Below are positions 1-9,263 of a DNA stretch of 64,000 nt, piece by piece. The translations under genes and the position numbers were made by a program. The first letter of the stretch is position 1. Every line of letters begins with the position of its first letter. The notes beneath the pieces were generated by a model. It did no database searches and was not told the DNA's origin. It was given only the letters and a program-made list of their open reading frames with translations. The DNA comes from DASPNM01 sp035626515 (GTDB lineage Bacteria > Bacteroidota > Bacteroidia > Chitinophagales > Chitinophagaceae). The DNA lies in assembly GCA_035626515.1 (NCBI GenBank), contig DASPNM010000009.1:1-64000 (forward strand). The letters run 5' to 3'.

Positions 1-1169
1 TCGGAATCGCGCGAATCATTGCGGATCACGTAAGCCTTGTATTCGCCGACACCCCGCTGAAGTCCTTCGCTGAAAAACCTGTGGAACTCCGAAACCAAGC
101 GCCTTGCATGTTGAGCCGAAACTTCGATCGTACTCAAAGATGTGGTGAAATGATGCTCCACACGGTCGAACAGCGTCAGCGTGTCTCCTTCATCGTTGAT
201 GACGCCGAGTCCTCCGGCACCGCCCCCACCCTGTTCGTAGGTCATCCCAATGCTCCCGTTGAATACCGGGTACGTGTCGCCGTAGGAAGGATAAAACAGG
301 TCAAAAAATTCCTTCGTGAAATAGAGCCAGCCGCGCTGATCGAAGTATTTCGCGTTGTTCCTGCCAATCGTTACCTGGAAATCCCGCTGCCACTGAGTAA
401 TGACTTCGTGAAGGGGCTGAACCGCAGGCGCAAAATAGTAGGGTTCGTTAATGCCCTGTTCGTGATAATCCACGTGCACCTGCGGCATCCAGCGATGGTA
501 TATTTTTGCGCGCTGCCGGCTTTCCACCTGCGTCTGCCAGGCCCAGTCACGGTTGAGGTCAAAATTGTAATGATTGGTGCGCCCTCCCGGCCATGGTTCG
601 CGGTGTTCGCGCGCCGCCCGTTCCGGGTTCATTTTTTTTCCTACCACGGAATTGAACCAGTTCACGTACCGGTCCCGCCCGTCGGGATTGAGACAAGGAT
701 CGATAATGACCACGGTCGACCGAAGCCAGTCTTTGGTTTTCTGGTTCGCGGGATCCACAAGCGCGTAGAGCGTTTTCATCGCGGCTTCCGAGCCCGAGGT
801 TTCGTTGCCGTGTACGTTGTAGCTGAGCCAGACAATTACCGGGTATCCGTCGTACGAGGAACGCGTCCCCGCATTTTGCGTCAGTTCGATATTGCGTTGC
901 CGAACGGACTCCAGGTTCTGCATGGTGCCCGGCGAAGAAACGAAAGCAAGCAGGAGCGGTCGCCCTTCGTTCGTTTCGCCATAGCGCTGCAACTGCATCA
1001 TGTTCGGAAGCTGGTCGGCAACATGCTGGAAATAGGCGACGATCTTCCAGTGCGGAGTATACCGCGTGCCCAGGCTGTAACCCAGGAATTCATCGGGGGA
1101 TTTCAACTGGGCCGTTGCGAAAAGGGAGAAGCCTGCGAGGAAAAGAACCAATCCGGCCTTTCTGATCAT
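1..1169 (-). CDS. M14 family zinc carboxypeptidase, N-terminal part (runs off the window)
   Basis: The reading frame stays open from an ATG at 1169 to the left window edge (389 codons), so the C-terminus is missing. A signal peptide ending near ATAQ at residues 18-21 points to export. The segment YNVHGNETSGSE (H120, E123) is the HxxE zinc-binding motif of M14 metallocarboxypeptidases, and HVDYHEQG further on fits the substrate-pocket region of the Bacteroidetes branch. M14 enzymes remove C-terminal residues from peptides. It is divergent from the gamma-glutamyltransferase gene, with only 38 bp between the starts, so the two may share regulation. The family is clear; the substrate is unknown. 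Confidence 0.85.
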   Translation of the reverse strand, partial: MIRKAGLVLFLAGFSLFATAQLKSPDEFLGYSLGTRYTPHWKIVAYFQHVADQLPNMMQLQRYGETNEGRPLLLAFVSSPGTMQNLESVRQRNIELTQNAGTRSSYDGYPVIVWLSYNVHGNETSGSEAAMKTLYALVDPANQKTKDWLRSTVVIIDPCLNPDGRDRYVNWFNSVVGKKMNPERAAREHREPWPGGRTNHYNFDLNRDWAWQTQVESRQRAKIYHRWMPQVHVDYHEQGINEPYYFAPAVQPLHEVITQWQRDFQVTIGRNNAKYFDQRGWLYFTKEFFDLFYPSYGDTYPVFNGSIGMTYEQGGGGAGGLGVINDEGDTLTLFDRVEHHFTTSLSTIEVSAQHARRLVSEFHRFFSEGLQRGVGEYKAYVIRNDSRDS

Positions 1170-1207
1170 GTAAAAAATTTGAGCGGCAATTTAAGTAACT
1201 TTCCGCC

Positions 1208-2935
1208 GTGCCTGTTCCCGTTCGAACAAGTTTAACCTGCTGTTTCATTTCCTTTCTTGTTGCGGCCTGTCACGCACCGGCGAAGCAGGCGAGCGTTCCT
1301 GTTGATGCATATAAATACCAGCCGCAGAAAAAAGTGATGGCGTCCAATGGTGCGGTGGTGACAGCCCATCCGATTGCGAGTAAGGTGGGGTTGGAGATCC
1401 TGAAGCTTGGCGGAAACGCCGTGGATGCCGCGATCGCCACCCAGCTCGCGCTGGCGGTAGTGTACCCCGCTGCAGGTAATCTCGGTGGCGGTGGATTCCT
1501 GGTTGCTAAGCTGAAAAACGGTGTTGAGCTGGCAATCGATTACCGCGAAAAAGCGCCCGGCAAAGCACACGCCGACATGTACCTTGACCCGGACGGTACG
1601 CCGCGCACCGACAAAAGTCAGTACGGTCATCTTTCCGCCGGAGTTCCCGGAACCGTGGCGGGATTGTGCGAATCGCACCGCTACGCAAAGTTGCCCTTCC
1701 GCGTACTGATCGAGCCGGCTATCCGGCTTGCTGAAAATGGGTTTGTAATCAGCAGGGCGGAGGCCAATTCGCTTAACGCACTGCAGGAACAATTCCGCCG
1801 CTACAATACGCAAACTCCAGCTTTTGTAAGGTCGACGGCGTGGAAAGCCGGCGACACGCTGGTGCAGAAGGATCTCGCGGAAACCCTGAAGCGGATCCGA
1901 GACAAAGGCAAAAACGGTTTTTACCGGGGAAAAACCGCCAGGTTGATCGTGGAAGAAATGAAGCGCGGCAGGGGCATCATCAGCTACAAAGATCTGAAAA
2001 ACTATCGCGCGGTGCCGCGCGATCCCCACAGCTTCGAATACAAAGGGCATCGTGTGATCAGCATGGGCATGCCCAGCAGCGGCGGCGTTCTCCTCCATCA
2101 AATGATGAAGATGATCGAAGACAGGAACCTGCAAGCTTTCGGATTTCATTCGCCCGAAGCCGTGCACCTCATGGCCGAAGTGGAACGCAGAGCCTTCGCC
2201 GACCGGGCGGAGCACATGGGCGATATGGATTTTTACAAGGTGCCGGTGGCTGACATTACCAACGAAGATTACCTGAGGGAAAGAATGTCTGACTTTAATC
2301 CTGAAAAGGCAAGCATCAGCTCGGCAATACGCGCCGGGAGCGTAGCATTACGGGAAAGCCAGCAGACCACGCATCTGAGCGTCGTTGACAAAGAAGGGAA
2401 CGCAGTGGCCGTGACCATTACGCTCAACAACTCCTATGGCAGTAAGACCGTGGTGGGCGGGGCGGGGTTCTTGCTGAACGATGAAATGGACGATTTCAGC
2501 ATTAAACCGGGGGTGCCGAACCTGTATGGAGCAGTGGGTAGCCGGGCCAACGCGATCGAACCGGGGAAGCGAATGCTGAGCTCGATGACACCGACGATCG
2601 TTTTGAAGAATGGAGAGCCATATATCATCGTCGGAACGCCCGGCGGCACAACGATTCCCACTTCCGTTTTCCAGGCTCTCGTAAATATTTTGGAATTCGG
2701 ACTTTCCGCCGAAGACGCAGTTTACCGGCCGAAATTCCACCACCAATGGCAGCCCGATGTGCTTACAATCGAAAAGGCATTTCCGGCAGACGTGCGGGCG
2801 GCGCTTGAGGCAAAGGGACACAAGATCCGGGAGGTTTCGGCGATAGGCAGAACGGAGCTCATCGTTGTGCACCCCGGCCGCCGCATTGAAGCCATTGCGG
2901 ATATAAGGGGTGAAGACAGTGCCGAAGGATACTGA
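1208..2935 (+). CDS. ggt: Gamma-glutamyltransferase, lipoprotein form
   Basis: The enzyme hydrolyses or transfers the gamma-glutamyl group of glutathione and similar peptides. The 575-residue length suits the proenzyme, which cuts itself before the catalytic threonine. That site is visible as QTTHLSVVD near T387, followed by NAVAVTITLNN. GNLGGGGF near residue 90 and MPSSGGVLL near 288 are further family motifs. The N-terminus has a lipobox-like LVAAC with the cysteine at position 21, so membrane anchoring outside the cytoplasm is likely. The start is a GTG; TAACTTTC just upstream resembles a -7 element. It is divergent from the M14 peptidase, and together they could process short peptides in the periplasm. 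Confidence 0.93.
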   Translation: MPVPVRTSLTCCFISFLVAACHAPAKQASVPVDAYKYQPQKKVMASNGAVVTAHPIASKVGLEILKLGGNAVDAAIATQLALAVVYPAAGNLGGGGFLVAKLKNGVELAIDYREKAPGKAHADMYLDPDGTPRTDKSQYGHLSAGVPGTVAGLCESHRYAKLPFRVLIEPAIRLAENGFVISRAEANSLNALQEQFRRYNTQTPAFVRSTAWKAGDTLVQKDLAETLKRIRDKGKNGFYRGKTARLIVEEMKRGRGIISYKDLKNYRAVPRDPHSFEYKGHRVISMGMPSSGGVLLHQMMKMIEDRNLQAFGFHSPEAVHLMAEVERRAFADRAEHMGDMDFYKVPVADITNEDYLRERMSDFNPEKASISSAIRAGSVALRESQQTTHLSVVDKEGNAVAVTITLNNSYGSKTVVGGAGFLLNDEMDDFSIKPGVPNLYGAVGSRANAIEPGKRMLSSMTPTIVLKNGEPYIIVGTPGGTTIPTSVFQALVNILEFGLSAEDAVYRPKFHHQWQPDVLTIEKAFPADVRAALEAKGHKIREVSAIGRTELIVVHPGRRIEAIADIRGEDSAEGY

Positions 2936-2958
2936 TCCGCGAAGGAAAAACTTGCAAA

Positions 2959-3507
2959 ATGGCGAGCGCAGGAAAAGAATATCTGACAACGGCAATTCGC
3001 CGGCTGAAATACTACAAAGAGCTTGCGGACCGGACCTTCGCGCAACTTGAAGACCCGGATTTTCATTATCAGCCCGCCACGGAATCCAATTCGATTGCCG
3101 TAATCATCCAGCACATGGCGGGCAATATGCTCAGTCGCTGGACAAACTTTCTCACCGAGGATGGGGAGAAAGAATGGCGCCGGCGCGACGAGGAGTTTAC
3201 TGTGCACGACTATTCCCGTGACCAGCTGCTCGAGCTCTGGAACCGCGGCTGGGATTGTTTGCTGGGGGCGCTCCAATCGCTCAACCAAGATGACCTGCTG
3301 CGAACCGTTTACATTCGGAGCGAGCCCATGTCGGCAATGGACGCGATCAACAGGCAGCTCGCTCATTATCCGTATCACATCGGGCAGATCGTTTATCTCG
3401 GGAAAATGATGCGTGACACGCAATGGCAGAATCTTTCCATCCCCCGGGGTCAGTCCGCCGCATATAACAAATCAGCCGGTACCAGGGATCCGGCGAAAAA
3501 ATTCTGA
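2959..3507 (+). CDS. DinB-superfamily (DUF1572) protein
   Basis: This 182-residue protein has the layout of DinB-like four-helix bundles. Three histidines typical of the metal site are visible: IIQHMAGNM near residue 53, and LAHYPYHIGQI near 135-139 with two more. Members of the fold include bacillithiol or mycothiol transferases and many proteins of unknown function; the substrate cannot be read from the sequence. It begins 23 bp after ggt on the same strand and may be cotranscribed with it, which would fit a thiol-related role, but that is inference. Confidence 0.8.
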   Translation: MASAGKEYLTTAIRRLKYYKELADRTFAQLEDPDFHYQPATESNSIAVIIQHMAGNMLSRWTNFLTEDGEKEWRRRDEEFTVHDYSRDQLLELWNRGWDCLLGALQSLNQDDLLRTVYIRSEPMSAMDAINRQLAHYPYHIGQIVYLGKMMRDTQWQNLSIPRGQSAAYNKSAGTRDPAKKF

Positions 3508-3608
3508 ACGCTTTCGCAATCCGGTTTTCTTTTCTATTTTTATCAATTCCCGTCATCGCCCTGCCGGGCTATGGATTATCCTCACTGAGAAGCTGGCAAT
3601 AAATTATC

Positions 3609-4280
3609 ATGAAGAAACTCATTCTTGCTTGCAGCCTTTTCTACACCCTGGCCTGCGAAGCACAGTCTGCTTTTTCCATCACCGCTGGTCCCCAGATCAC
3701 TACGGCCGACTACAAGGCGAATAAGGTGCGGCAACCCACGGAACACAAATGGGGCGTTTTTGCCGGAGTGGGCTGGAAAATCCCGTTCGAAACCAGGGTT
3801 TACTTCGCGCCGGAAATATTCTACAGTCTGAAAGGATACCGCGTGCAGTTCAACCAGTACCTCTTTCCACCCGGACCAGACGCGCGGGACAACGACACCC
3901 GCATTCATTGCCTCGAGCTGGCCGCATTGCTGCACGCCGACCTGGGCGCCCAACCATCGCATTTTTTTCTCCGGGGAGGCGTGGCGCTGGATTTCCAGCT
4001 GTATGGAAAGGAACGATACCGCACCAGCTCGGGAAATCTCGTCGAAAAGAAAATGATTTACGATTTCGGAGAATATGGTCGGTACTCTGCAAACGCCATT
4101 GCGCAGATCGGGTACGAAACCGAAGGAGGGTTTTTTGTTGCAGCCCGCTATTCCTACGGCATTGCCAACATCAGCAACGCCGACGAAGGACCCAACATTC
4201 ATCACGTCGCTTACGGACTGGGAGTCGGTTTTTTCTTTCGCAATGACCGGATCGTGATCGATACCCGCAACCGCGAATAA
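3609..4280 (+). CDS. Outer membrane beta-barrel protein (PorT-like)
   Basis: A 223-residue protein with an N-terminal signal peptide ending near CEAQS and a body of alternating short amphipathic strands, such as FSITAGPQITTADY and FFVAARYSYGIANIS, ending in VGFFFRNDRIVI. This is the pattern of the small Bacteroidetes outer-membrane beta-barrel domain. No enzymatic motif is visible. It converges with the OmpA gene, and a shared bidirectional terminator lies between them. The specific function is unknown. Confidence 0.72.
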   Translation: MKKLILACSLFYTLACEAQSAFSITAGPQITTADYKANKVRQPTEHKWGVFAGVGWKIPFETRVYFAPEIFYSLKGYRVQFNQYLFPPGPDARDNDTRIHCLELAALLHADLGAQPSHFFLRGGVALDFQLYGKERYRTSSGNLVEKKMIYDFGEYGRYSANAIAQIGYETEGGFFVAARYSYGIANISNADEGPNIHHVAYGLGVGFFFRNDRIVIDTRNRE

Positions 4281-4292
4281 ACAGGCAATAAA

Positions 4293-4318
4293 AAAAGCCC
4301 TTTCGAAAAAGGGCTTTT
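4293..4318. terminator. Bidirectional intrinsic terminator
   Basis: A perfect 11-bp inverted repeat, AAAAGCCCTTT / AAAGGGCTTTT, surrounds a CGAA loop. U-rich ends lie on both sides (TTTT on plus, a run of six T on minus). It lies between the convergent ends of the beta-barrel gene and ompA and should stop transcription from both. Confidence 0.9.
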
Positions 4319-4335
4319 GAAAGTTCATTCATTTT

Positions 4336-5679
4336 TTACTGGCCCGGATATCCCAGCTTCAGTTCAACGCGCCTGTTTTTCTGGCGACCGGCCGCAGTGT
4401 TGTTGTCGGCAATCGGAGTGCTTTCACCGTGACCGGCAGAAGTAATCCGGTTTTCGGCGATGCCTTTGCCCACGATGTATTGCTTCACCGCGTCGGCGCG
4501 ATTCTCACTCAACGTCTGGTTAAATTCGTCAGAACCTACATTGTCCGTGTGGCCGTCGATCGACAGCACCATCTCGGGATTTTCATTCAGGATCTTCACC
4601 ACATCATTCAATCCTTTGAACGACTTCGGCAGCAACTTGTAACTCCCGGTAACAAATAGAATGTTGTTTGCTGCATAATTCACGCGCGTTTTGACTTCTT
4701 CCGAGATCACCGGACAGCCCTGGTTGGATTTCGGACCCGGCACCGTCGGACACTTGTCCTCCTCGTCGTTCACGCCATCGCTGTCGGTGTCAGGAACCGG
4801 ACAGCCCTGGTAGCGGGCAACACCTGCCACCGTGGGACATTTGTCTTCTTCGTCGTTGATCCCATCCTTGTCAGTATCCGGGATCGGGCAACCCTGGTAT
4901 CGTACGAGCCCGGCGACAGTCGGGCATTTATCTTCCTCGTCGTTTACGCCATCCTTATCAGTATCGGGAACAGGGCACCCTTCGTACTTGGCAACGCCGG
5001 CAACGGTGGGACATTTGTCCTTGTCGTCAGTGATGCCGTCTCCATCCGTATCGGCGGGCGGAGGCGGTGGCGGCGGAGGCGGAATTACGCGCTCTTTCTT
5101 CTTGCCGAGTATGCCGGAAATTCCGATGCTGTGCTGAAAATGATAGTTAGCCGTTTCCGTGGTCACGGGCACGCGGTAGGTAGACATCAGGGTCACGTCG
5201 GCTTCGTCGAAGAAGTTGATCTTAAAACCAAGTCCTACAGGGAGGAAAGCACCCCAGTAGCTGAGGTATTTATGACCGCCGACACCCGCGGTAACGAAAG
5301 GCTGCACCCAGTATCGTTCGGTGGTCAGCTTCAAATAAAGCGATGCATTTCCTTCCAGCAGGAAATGATCGTCGGCGAAAACCTTGCTGGGCATGGGGTA
5401 GCTCACGAACGATCCGCCGAGGCTTGCCGCGAAATCAATGTGACGGGTAATGCCGTTGTAATAGTTGATTGAAAGACCGGGAAGCATTTCCCTGAACCGG
5501 GCCCATTTCTTATTGGCCAGCACCGAGGTCAGTGACGTGGAACGAATCCGGCTTGGAGTCACAAAGTCGTTCAGAAAAAAACTGATCCCGAGAGCCTTGG
5601 GTCTTACATCGTCATTCTGGCCATGGGATGCGGTGAAAAGCAGGCACAGAACCGACAATGTCAGTATGGTCTTCTTCAT
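4336..5679 (-). CDS. OmpA-family protein with thrombospondin type 3 repeats
   Basis: An outer-membrane structural protein of 447 residues. A signal peptide (ending near ASHGQ) is followed by an N-terminal beta-barrel of about 180 residues, a linker of nine prolines, four calcium-binding TSP3 repeats of the form DTDKDGxNDEEDKCPTVAG, and a C-terminal OmpA peptidoglycan-binding domain. The last shows DGHTDNVGS, LSENRADAVKQYI and AGRQKNRRVEL. The protein should tie the outer membrane to the cell wall, with the repeats acting as a Ca2+-stiffened spacer. Upstream there is a -7 element, TATTTTTG. The family is secure. Confidence 0.93.
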   Translation of the reverse strand: MKKTILTLSVLCLLFTASHGQNDDVRPKALGISFFLNDFVTPSRIRSTSLTSVLANKKWARFREMLPGLSINYYNGITRHIDFAASLGGSFVSYPMPSKVFADDHFLLEGNASLYLKLTTERYWVQPFVTAGVGGHKYLSYWGAFLPVGLGFKINFFDEADVTLMSTYRVPVTTETANYHFQHSIGISGILGKKKERVIPPPPPPPPPADTDGDGITDDKDKCPTVAGVAKYEGCPVPDTDKDGVNDEEDKCPTVAGLVRYQGCPIPDTDKDGINDEEDKCPTVAGVARYQGCPVPDTDSDGVNDEEDKCPTVPGPKSNQGCPVISEEVKTRVNYAANNILFVTGSYKLLPKSFKGLNDVVKILNENPEMVLSIDGHTDNVGSDEFNQTLSENRADAVKQYIVGKGIAENRITSAGHGESTPIADNNTAAGRQKNRRVELKLGYPGQ

Positions 5680-5706
5680 AAAGAGTTAGTTTGGGTTTAA
5701 GCTGAA

Positions 5707-5714
5707 CAAAAATA
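5707..5714 (-). promoter_or_regulatory. Bacteroidetes -7 element for ompA
   Basis: TATTTTTG on the minus strand matches TAnnTTTG and lies 27 bp before the ompA start codon. A TTG is not seen at the usual -33 distance. The 120-bp gap between ompA and the L,D-transpeptidase gene otherwise holds AT-rich sequence with no other feature that I can support. Confidence 0.5.
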
Positions 5715-5799
5715 ACAGGTAACTCTAATATCGTGAAATAAATTTATTGACTTAATTTTCATTTGCTTCCAACTGGTTTTCGAACCCTGTTTTAACGGG

Positions 5800-7467
5800 T
5801 TATTTCGAGGGAAAATACTGCTTCTTCAGCTGCTGATCTTCCCCATAAATGTCATCGTAAAATTGGAGCTTTCCTTCTTTCGCCTCGCAGGTGATGTAGC
5901 GGATAAAAAGTGGAACCCGGTTGCGGATCGCAATGCTGTGCTTTTCCTTCTTCGACAGCCAGCGGTTCAGCGAATCAATCCGGGCGGAAGAACCACTATC
6001 GCGGCGCAGCAGGTAATGCGCGAGATTCCGCCAATCCTGAACGCGGACGCAGCCGTGGCTCAGCGCGCGGGTGGTGCTGCCAAACAAATAGCGTTGGTTC
6101 GTGTCGTGCAGGTACACCGCGTATTTGTTGCTGAAGTTAAACTTCAGCACTCCAAGCGCGTTCGCGTCGCCACTCCCCTGCACCACGCGGTATGGAATCC
6201 CTTTGCTGTAGCGCGACCAGTCCACGGAATCCGGGTGTACCACGTTCCCATCGCGGTCGAGCAGGCTGAAACCCTTGCGGGTGAGATACGAGGGATTTTT
6301 CTTTACGGCGGGCAAAATCTCTTTTTGAATGATGCTCGCGGGCACGGTCCATTGCGGATATGTAATAACCTCGGCTATGGCGCTGTTGAGGAGCGGTGTT
6401 CGCGTGGCAGGCTTTCCGCAAATGATCCGTGAGCTGAGCCGAACGGAGTCATCATCCCAGAGTTCCAGGTAATACCCCGGCAGGTTCACCCATACGTACT
6501 GCCCCGGCAATTCGGGAGGCAGCTGCTTGTACTTATCCAGGCTGATCGCAACGCGGATGAATTTCTCCCGGTCGGAAAGGTTCATCATACGCACCGTCGC
6601 ATCTCCGGCCCTCCCGTCGGCAGTCAGCCCATTCCTTTTTTGAAACTCCTTTACCGCGGCACTGAGCTGGGCGCTGTCCGCAAGAATCGTGTCGCTCGCC
6701 AGCAGGCCTTCTTCGAAAAGCCGTCGCTGCAGCAGCGTGCGGAACTGCGGCGACCTGGACGGTGCGGGCAGAACCGTGTAAGCCCGGTAGTCCATGCTGT
6801 CCAGGAATCGCGGAATTGCCCTCTTCAGCGCGTGATAAGCGGGATGTTGCGGCTCTAAATCGCGAATAACCGCGGCAACGGAGCCCGTGTTGCGCAACTT
6901 TTGAATCTGCTCCAAATAAAACTGGTCCGAAAGCAGTGTATCGGGATTCAGGCTGACGCTGTCGCGACCGAGGCGGCCCAGCTTCAGGTCGCGGACAAGC
7001 TGTATGAAGCCATCGGTGAGCAGGATATCCGCTTTCACCCAGAGAGCAACGTCTTCCCTGTCTGATTTCGACAAACTATCTTCTGAAAATTTCTTTCGGA
7101 TCACCAGCAGCTCGCGATTGTGATAATCTTCCGGGAAAAGCCCGAACAAACGGGCGCGGTCGATGAAATCCGCAAGCGAATCGCCGACGCGACGCCAGCC
7201 TTTGCCTACCGACCACACCGGATTGAATCCAAAATGTTCGTAGATGAAGCGCGCCGCGCGGTACTGGCGCAATGGGATGAGGCCGTCCAGCCGCTCGTTG
7301 TCGTTCGCGGTTGCTTCCATGTAGGCGCGCAGCAATTCCGCGGAAGAAGCCTGTGGGACCACGGTTTCGTCCGGCCGTACCGGGGAACTGCTGCCGGTGC
7401 CGCAGCCGGAAACCAGGAAAAATATCGGGGAGCAGCAAACGGCAAGAAAAAATCGAAGACGGATCAT
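5800..7467 (-). CDS. Murein L,D-transpeptidase (YcbB/LdtD type), lipoprotein
   Basis: The enzyme makes 3-3 cross-links in peptidoglycan using a catalytic cysteine. The C-terminal YkuD domain carries the signature HGCVRVQDW, and the middle part shows a peptidoglycan-binding-like region (AVKEFQKRNGLTADG). At 555 residues it has the length of the large YcbB class. The N-terminus has the lipobox FLVSGC (cysteine near position 22), so it is probably attached to a membrane on the periplasmic side. It is divergent from the VanX-type dipeptidase gene with a 45-bp gap, which suggests joint control of cell wall remodelling. Confidence 0.92.
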   Translation of the reverse strand: MIRLRFFLAVCCSPIFFLVSGCGTGSSSPVRPDETVVPQASSAELLRAYMEATANDNERLDGLIPLRQYRAARFIYEHFGFNPVWSVGKGWRRVGDSLADFIDRARLFGLFPEDYHNRELLVIRKKFSEDSLSKSDREDVALWVKADILLTDGFIQLVRDLKLGRLGRDSVSLNPDTLLSDQFYLEQIQKLRNTGSVAAVIRDLEPQHPAYHALKRAIPRFLDSMDYRAYTVLPAPSRSPQFRTLLQRRLFEEGLLASDTILADSAQLSAAVKEFQKRNGLTADGRAGDATVRMMNLSDREKFIRVAISLDKYKQLPPELPGQYVWVNLPGYYLELWDDDSVRLSSRIICGKPATRTPLLNSAIAEVITYPQWTVPASIIQKEILPAVKKNPSYLTRKGFSLLDRDGNVVHPDSVDWSRYSKGIPYRVVQGSGDANALGVLKFNFSNKYAVYLHDTNQRYLFGSTTRALSHGCVRVQDWRNLAHYLLRRDSGSSARIDSLNRWLSKKEKHSIAIRNRVPLFIRYITCEAKEGKLQFYDDIYGEDQQLKKQYFPSK

Positions 7468-7512
7468 GGTGGTGGTTGCCGCTTATGAACTAATTTTCCG
7501 CAAAGCGGCAGT

Positions 7513-8235
7513 ATGTCTTCCAAATTTAACAAACGGATCGCGATTCCCATCCTGCTCACGCTGTTTTTATCCACCGTGGTGTACACGCGGCTTTACGCGG
7601 GTGATACCATCCGTCCGATGGTGATAAAAAGCTGGAAAGCATACCGCTCGCAGGCACTCAAGGATCCGGTGGCACGCATGGTAGAGCTGAAATCCCGGAT
7701 CCCGAATATTGTTTATGACCTGCGTTATGCGACGGAAAACAATTTCGTGGGGAAAAGGATGTATCCGGCAAACACGACAAAAACTTTCCTCAGGCAACCG
7801 GCCGCTGAAGCGCTGGCGCTGGTGCAGGCGGATCTAAACAGGTTGGGTCTTGGAGTAAAGATTTTCGATGCCTACCGGCCGTTTTCCGTGACAGAAGAAT
7901 TCTGGGAACTGATACGCGACGAGCGTTATGTGGCAAATCCTGCGAAAGGAAGCAATCACAACCGGGGAATCGCGGTAGATCTTACGATCATCGACCTGAA
8001 AACGGGGAACGAGCTGGATATGGGAACGGGCTTCGACAATTTCACCGACAGTGCTCATCACAGCTTCGCCGGGTTTTCGGAAGAAATTCTTCAAAACAGG
8101 CTGTTGCTGAAAAGCACGATGGAAAAATATGGATTTCGCCCGCTGACTACGGAATGGTGGCACTACTATTTTGGCGAACCCGCCCGCTTTCCCCTGCTCG
8201 ATCTGAGTTTTCGAAAACTTCAGAAACCGGTTTGA
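7513..8235 (+). CDS. VanX/DdpX-type D-Ala-D-Ala dipeptidase
   Basis: A zinc dipeptidase that splits D-alanyl-D-alanine. The metal and catalytic motifs are complete: SNHNRGIAVD (H149, D156) and EWWHYYF (E214, H217), with the family's FDAYRPFS before them. The 240-residue protein has an N-terminal hydrophobic stretch (residues 9-29) consistent with export, so its likely role is recovery of D-Ala-D-Ala from wall turnover rather than glycopeptide resistance. No vanH, vanA or vanRS genes are nearby. Its last 16 bp overlap the convergent aroC gene. Confidence 0.9.
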   Translation: MSSKFNKRIAIPILLTLFLSTVVYTRLYAGDTIRPMVIKSWKAYRSQALKDPVARMVELKSRIPNIVYDLRYATENNFVGKRMYPANTTKTFLRQPAAEALALVQADLNRLGLGVKIFDAYRPFSVTEEFWELIRDERYVANPAKGSNHNRGIAVDLTIIDLKTGNELDMGTGFDNFTDSAHHSFAGFSEEILQNRLLLKSTMEKYGFRPLTTEWWHYYFGEPARFPLLDLSFRKLQKPV

Positions 8236-9248
8236 GTCCAGCGACGGGGAATTCTCTGTTCCAGCAGCAGCAGGTCTGCGAGCACGATCGAGGTAACTGC
8301 TTCGAGAATGACCGGAACCCGCAGCGCAATGCAGAGATCGTGGCGGCCTTTTACCGATACTTTTTCCAGCTCACCGCTGTTCCAGTTGATCGTGTTCTGT
8401 TCTTTTGGAGTGGAAGACGTAGGTTTCACCGCTACGCGAAATACCAGTTCGTTTCCATTCGAAATGCCACCCACTACCCCGCCTGCGTGATTGGTACGGG
8501 TTCTTCCCTGCAGGTCTTCGATCGCGTCGTTGTGGTCGCTCCCGAACATTCGCGCCGCAGGGAATCCTGTACCAAATTCAATCCCGCGGATCGCGGGGAT
8601 CGCAAATACAATGTGACTTAGCAGCGACTCCACAGAATCAAAAAACGGTTCTCCGAGTCCAGCCGGCAAACCGGTTGCCCGGCATTCGATTATTCCGCCT
8701 ACCGAATCCTTGTTGTCGATCGCTTTTTGGATTCCTTTTTCCGGATCGGATTCGCCGCCGATTTCCAAAATGGACGACCGCACATTCACTCCCTGGGCTT
8801 CGCCCTGGAGGCGACTCATCAGTTTTTTCGCGACCACTCCCGCGGCAACCAGAGTGACCGTGAGCCTGCCGCTGAAGTGCCCGCTCCCTCGATAATCTTC
8901 AAAACCCCCGTACTTCACGCGCGCCACGAAATCGGCATGGCCCGGCCGGGGAATGTCGCGCTGCCGCTCGTAATCGCTGCTCCGCACATTCCGGTTGTCA
9001 AAAAAAATCGTAATTGGCGCTCCCGTAGTATATCCGTTGAACAGCCCGGTTCGGATCACCGGAATGTCGTCTTCCTTCCGCGGTGTGGTCCCTTTTTGCG
9101 TGCCCCCTTTCCGCCGCTCCAGGTCGGACACAAAATCTTCTTCCGACAGAGGAACGCCCGCAGGACAACCGTCTATTACAATACCGACCACCGGGCCATG
9201 TGATTCGCCAAAAATCGAAAGGCGGAATATGCGTCCGAAAGTATTCAA
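8220..9248 (-). CDS. aroC: Chorismate synthase
   Basis: Converts 5-enolpyruvylshikimate-3-phosphate to chorismate with reduced FMN. Conserved blocks are present: GESHGPVVG near residue 14, GRSSARETA-like SGHFSGRLT near 122, and HNDAIEDLQGRTRTNHAGG with GGISNG near 235-262. The length (342) is slightly short of the usual 350-360 but full in motifs. It is the last gene of the tyrA-aroGH-aroB-aroA-aroC operon, starts 15 bp after aroA, and overlaps the convergent dipeptidase gene by 16 bp. Confidence 0.96.
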   Translation of the reverse strand: MNTFGRIFRLSIFGESHGPVVGIVIDGCPAGVPLSEEDFVSDLERRKGGTQKGTTPRKEDDIPVIRTGLFNGYTTGAPITIFFDNRNVRSSDYERQRDIPRPGHADFVARVKYGGFEDYRGSGHFSGRLTVTLVAAGVVAKKLMSRLQGEAQGVNVRSSILEIGGESDPEKGIQKAIDNKDSVGGIIECRATGLPAGLGEPFFDSVESLLSHIVFAIPAIRGIEFGTGFPAARMFGSDHNDAIEDLQGRTRTNHAGGVVGGISNGNELVFRVAVKPTSSTPKEQNTINWNSGELEKVSVKGRHDLCIALRVPVILEAVTSIVLADLLLLEQRIPRRWTQTGF

Positions 9249-9263
9249 GTAGAATAATTTGGT

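Noticed and set aside
81..1235. Long open frame on plus (384 codons) at the left end
   Set aside because: It lies antisense to the M14 carboxypeptidase frame, which has the HxxE motif and signal peptide; the plus frame has no recognisable domain.
4700..5080. Tandem repeats as CRISPR or satellite
   Set aside because: The repeats are in-frame TSP3 units of the OmpA gene, with no unique spacers.
7513..8235. Vancomycin resistance gene
   Set aside because: The VanX-type enzyme is real, but no vanH, vanA or vanRS is present and the protein seems exported; a turnover role is more likely.
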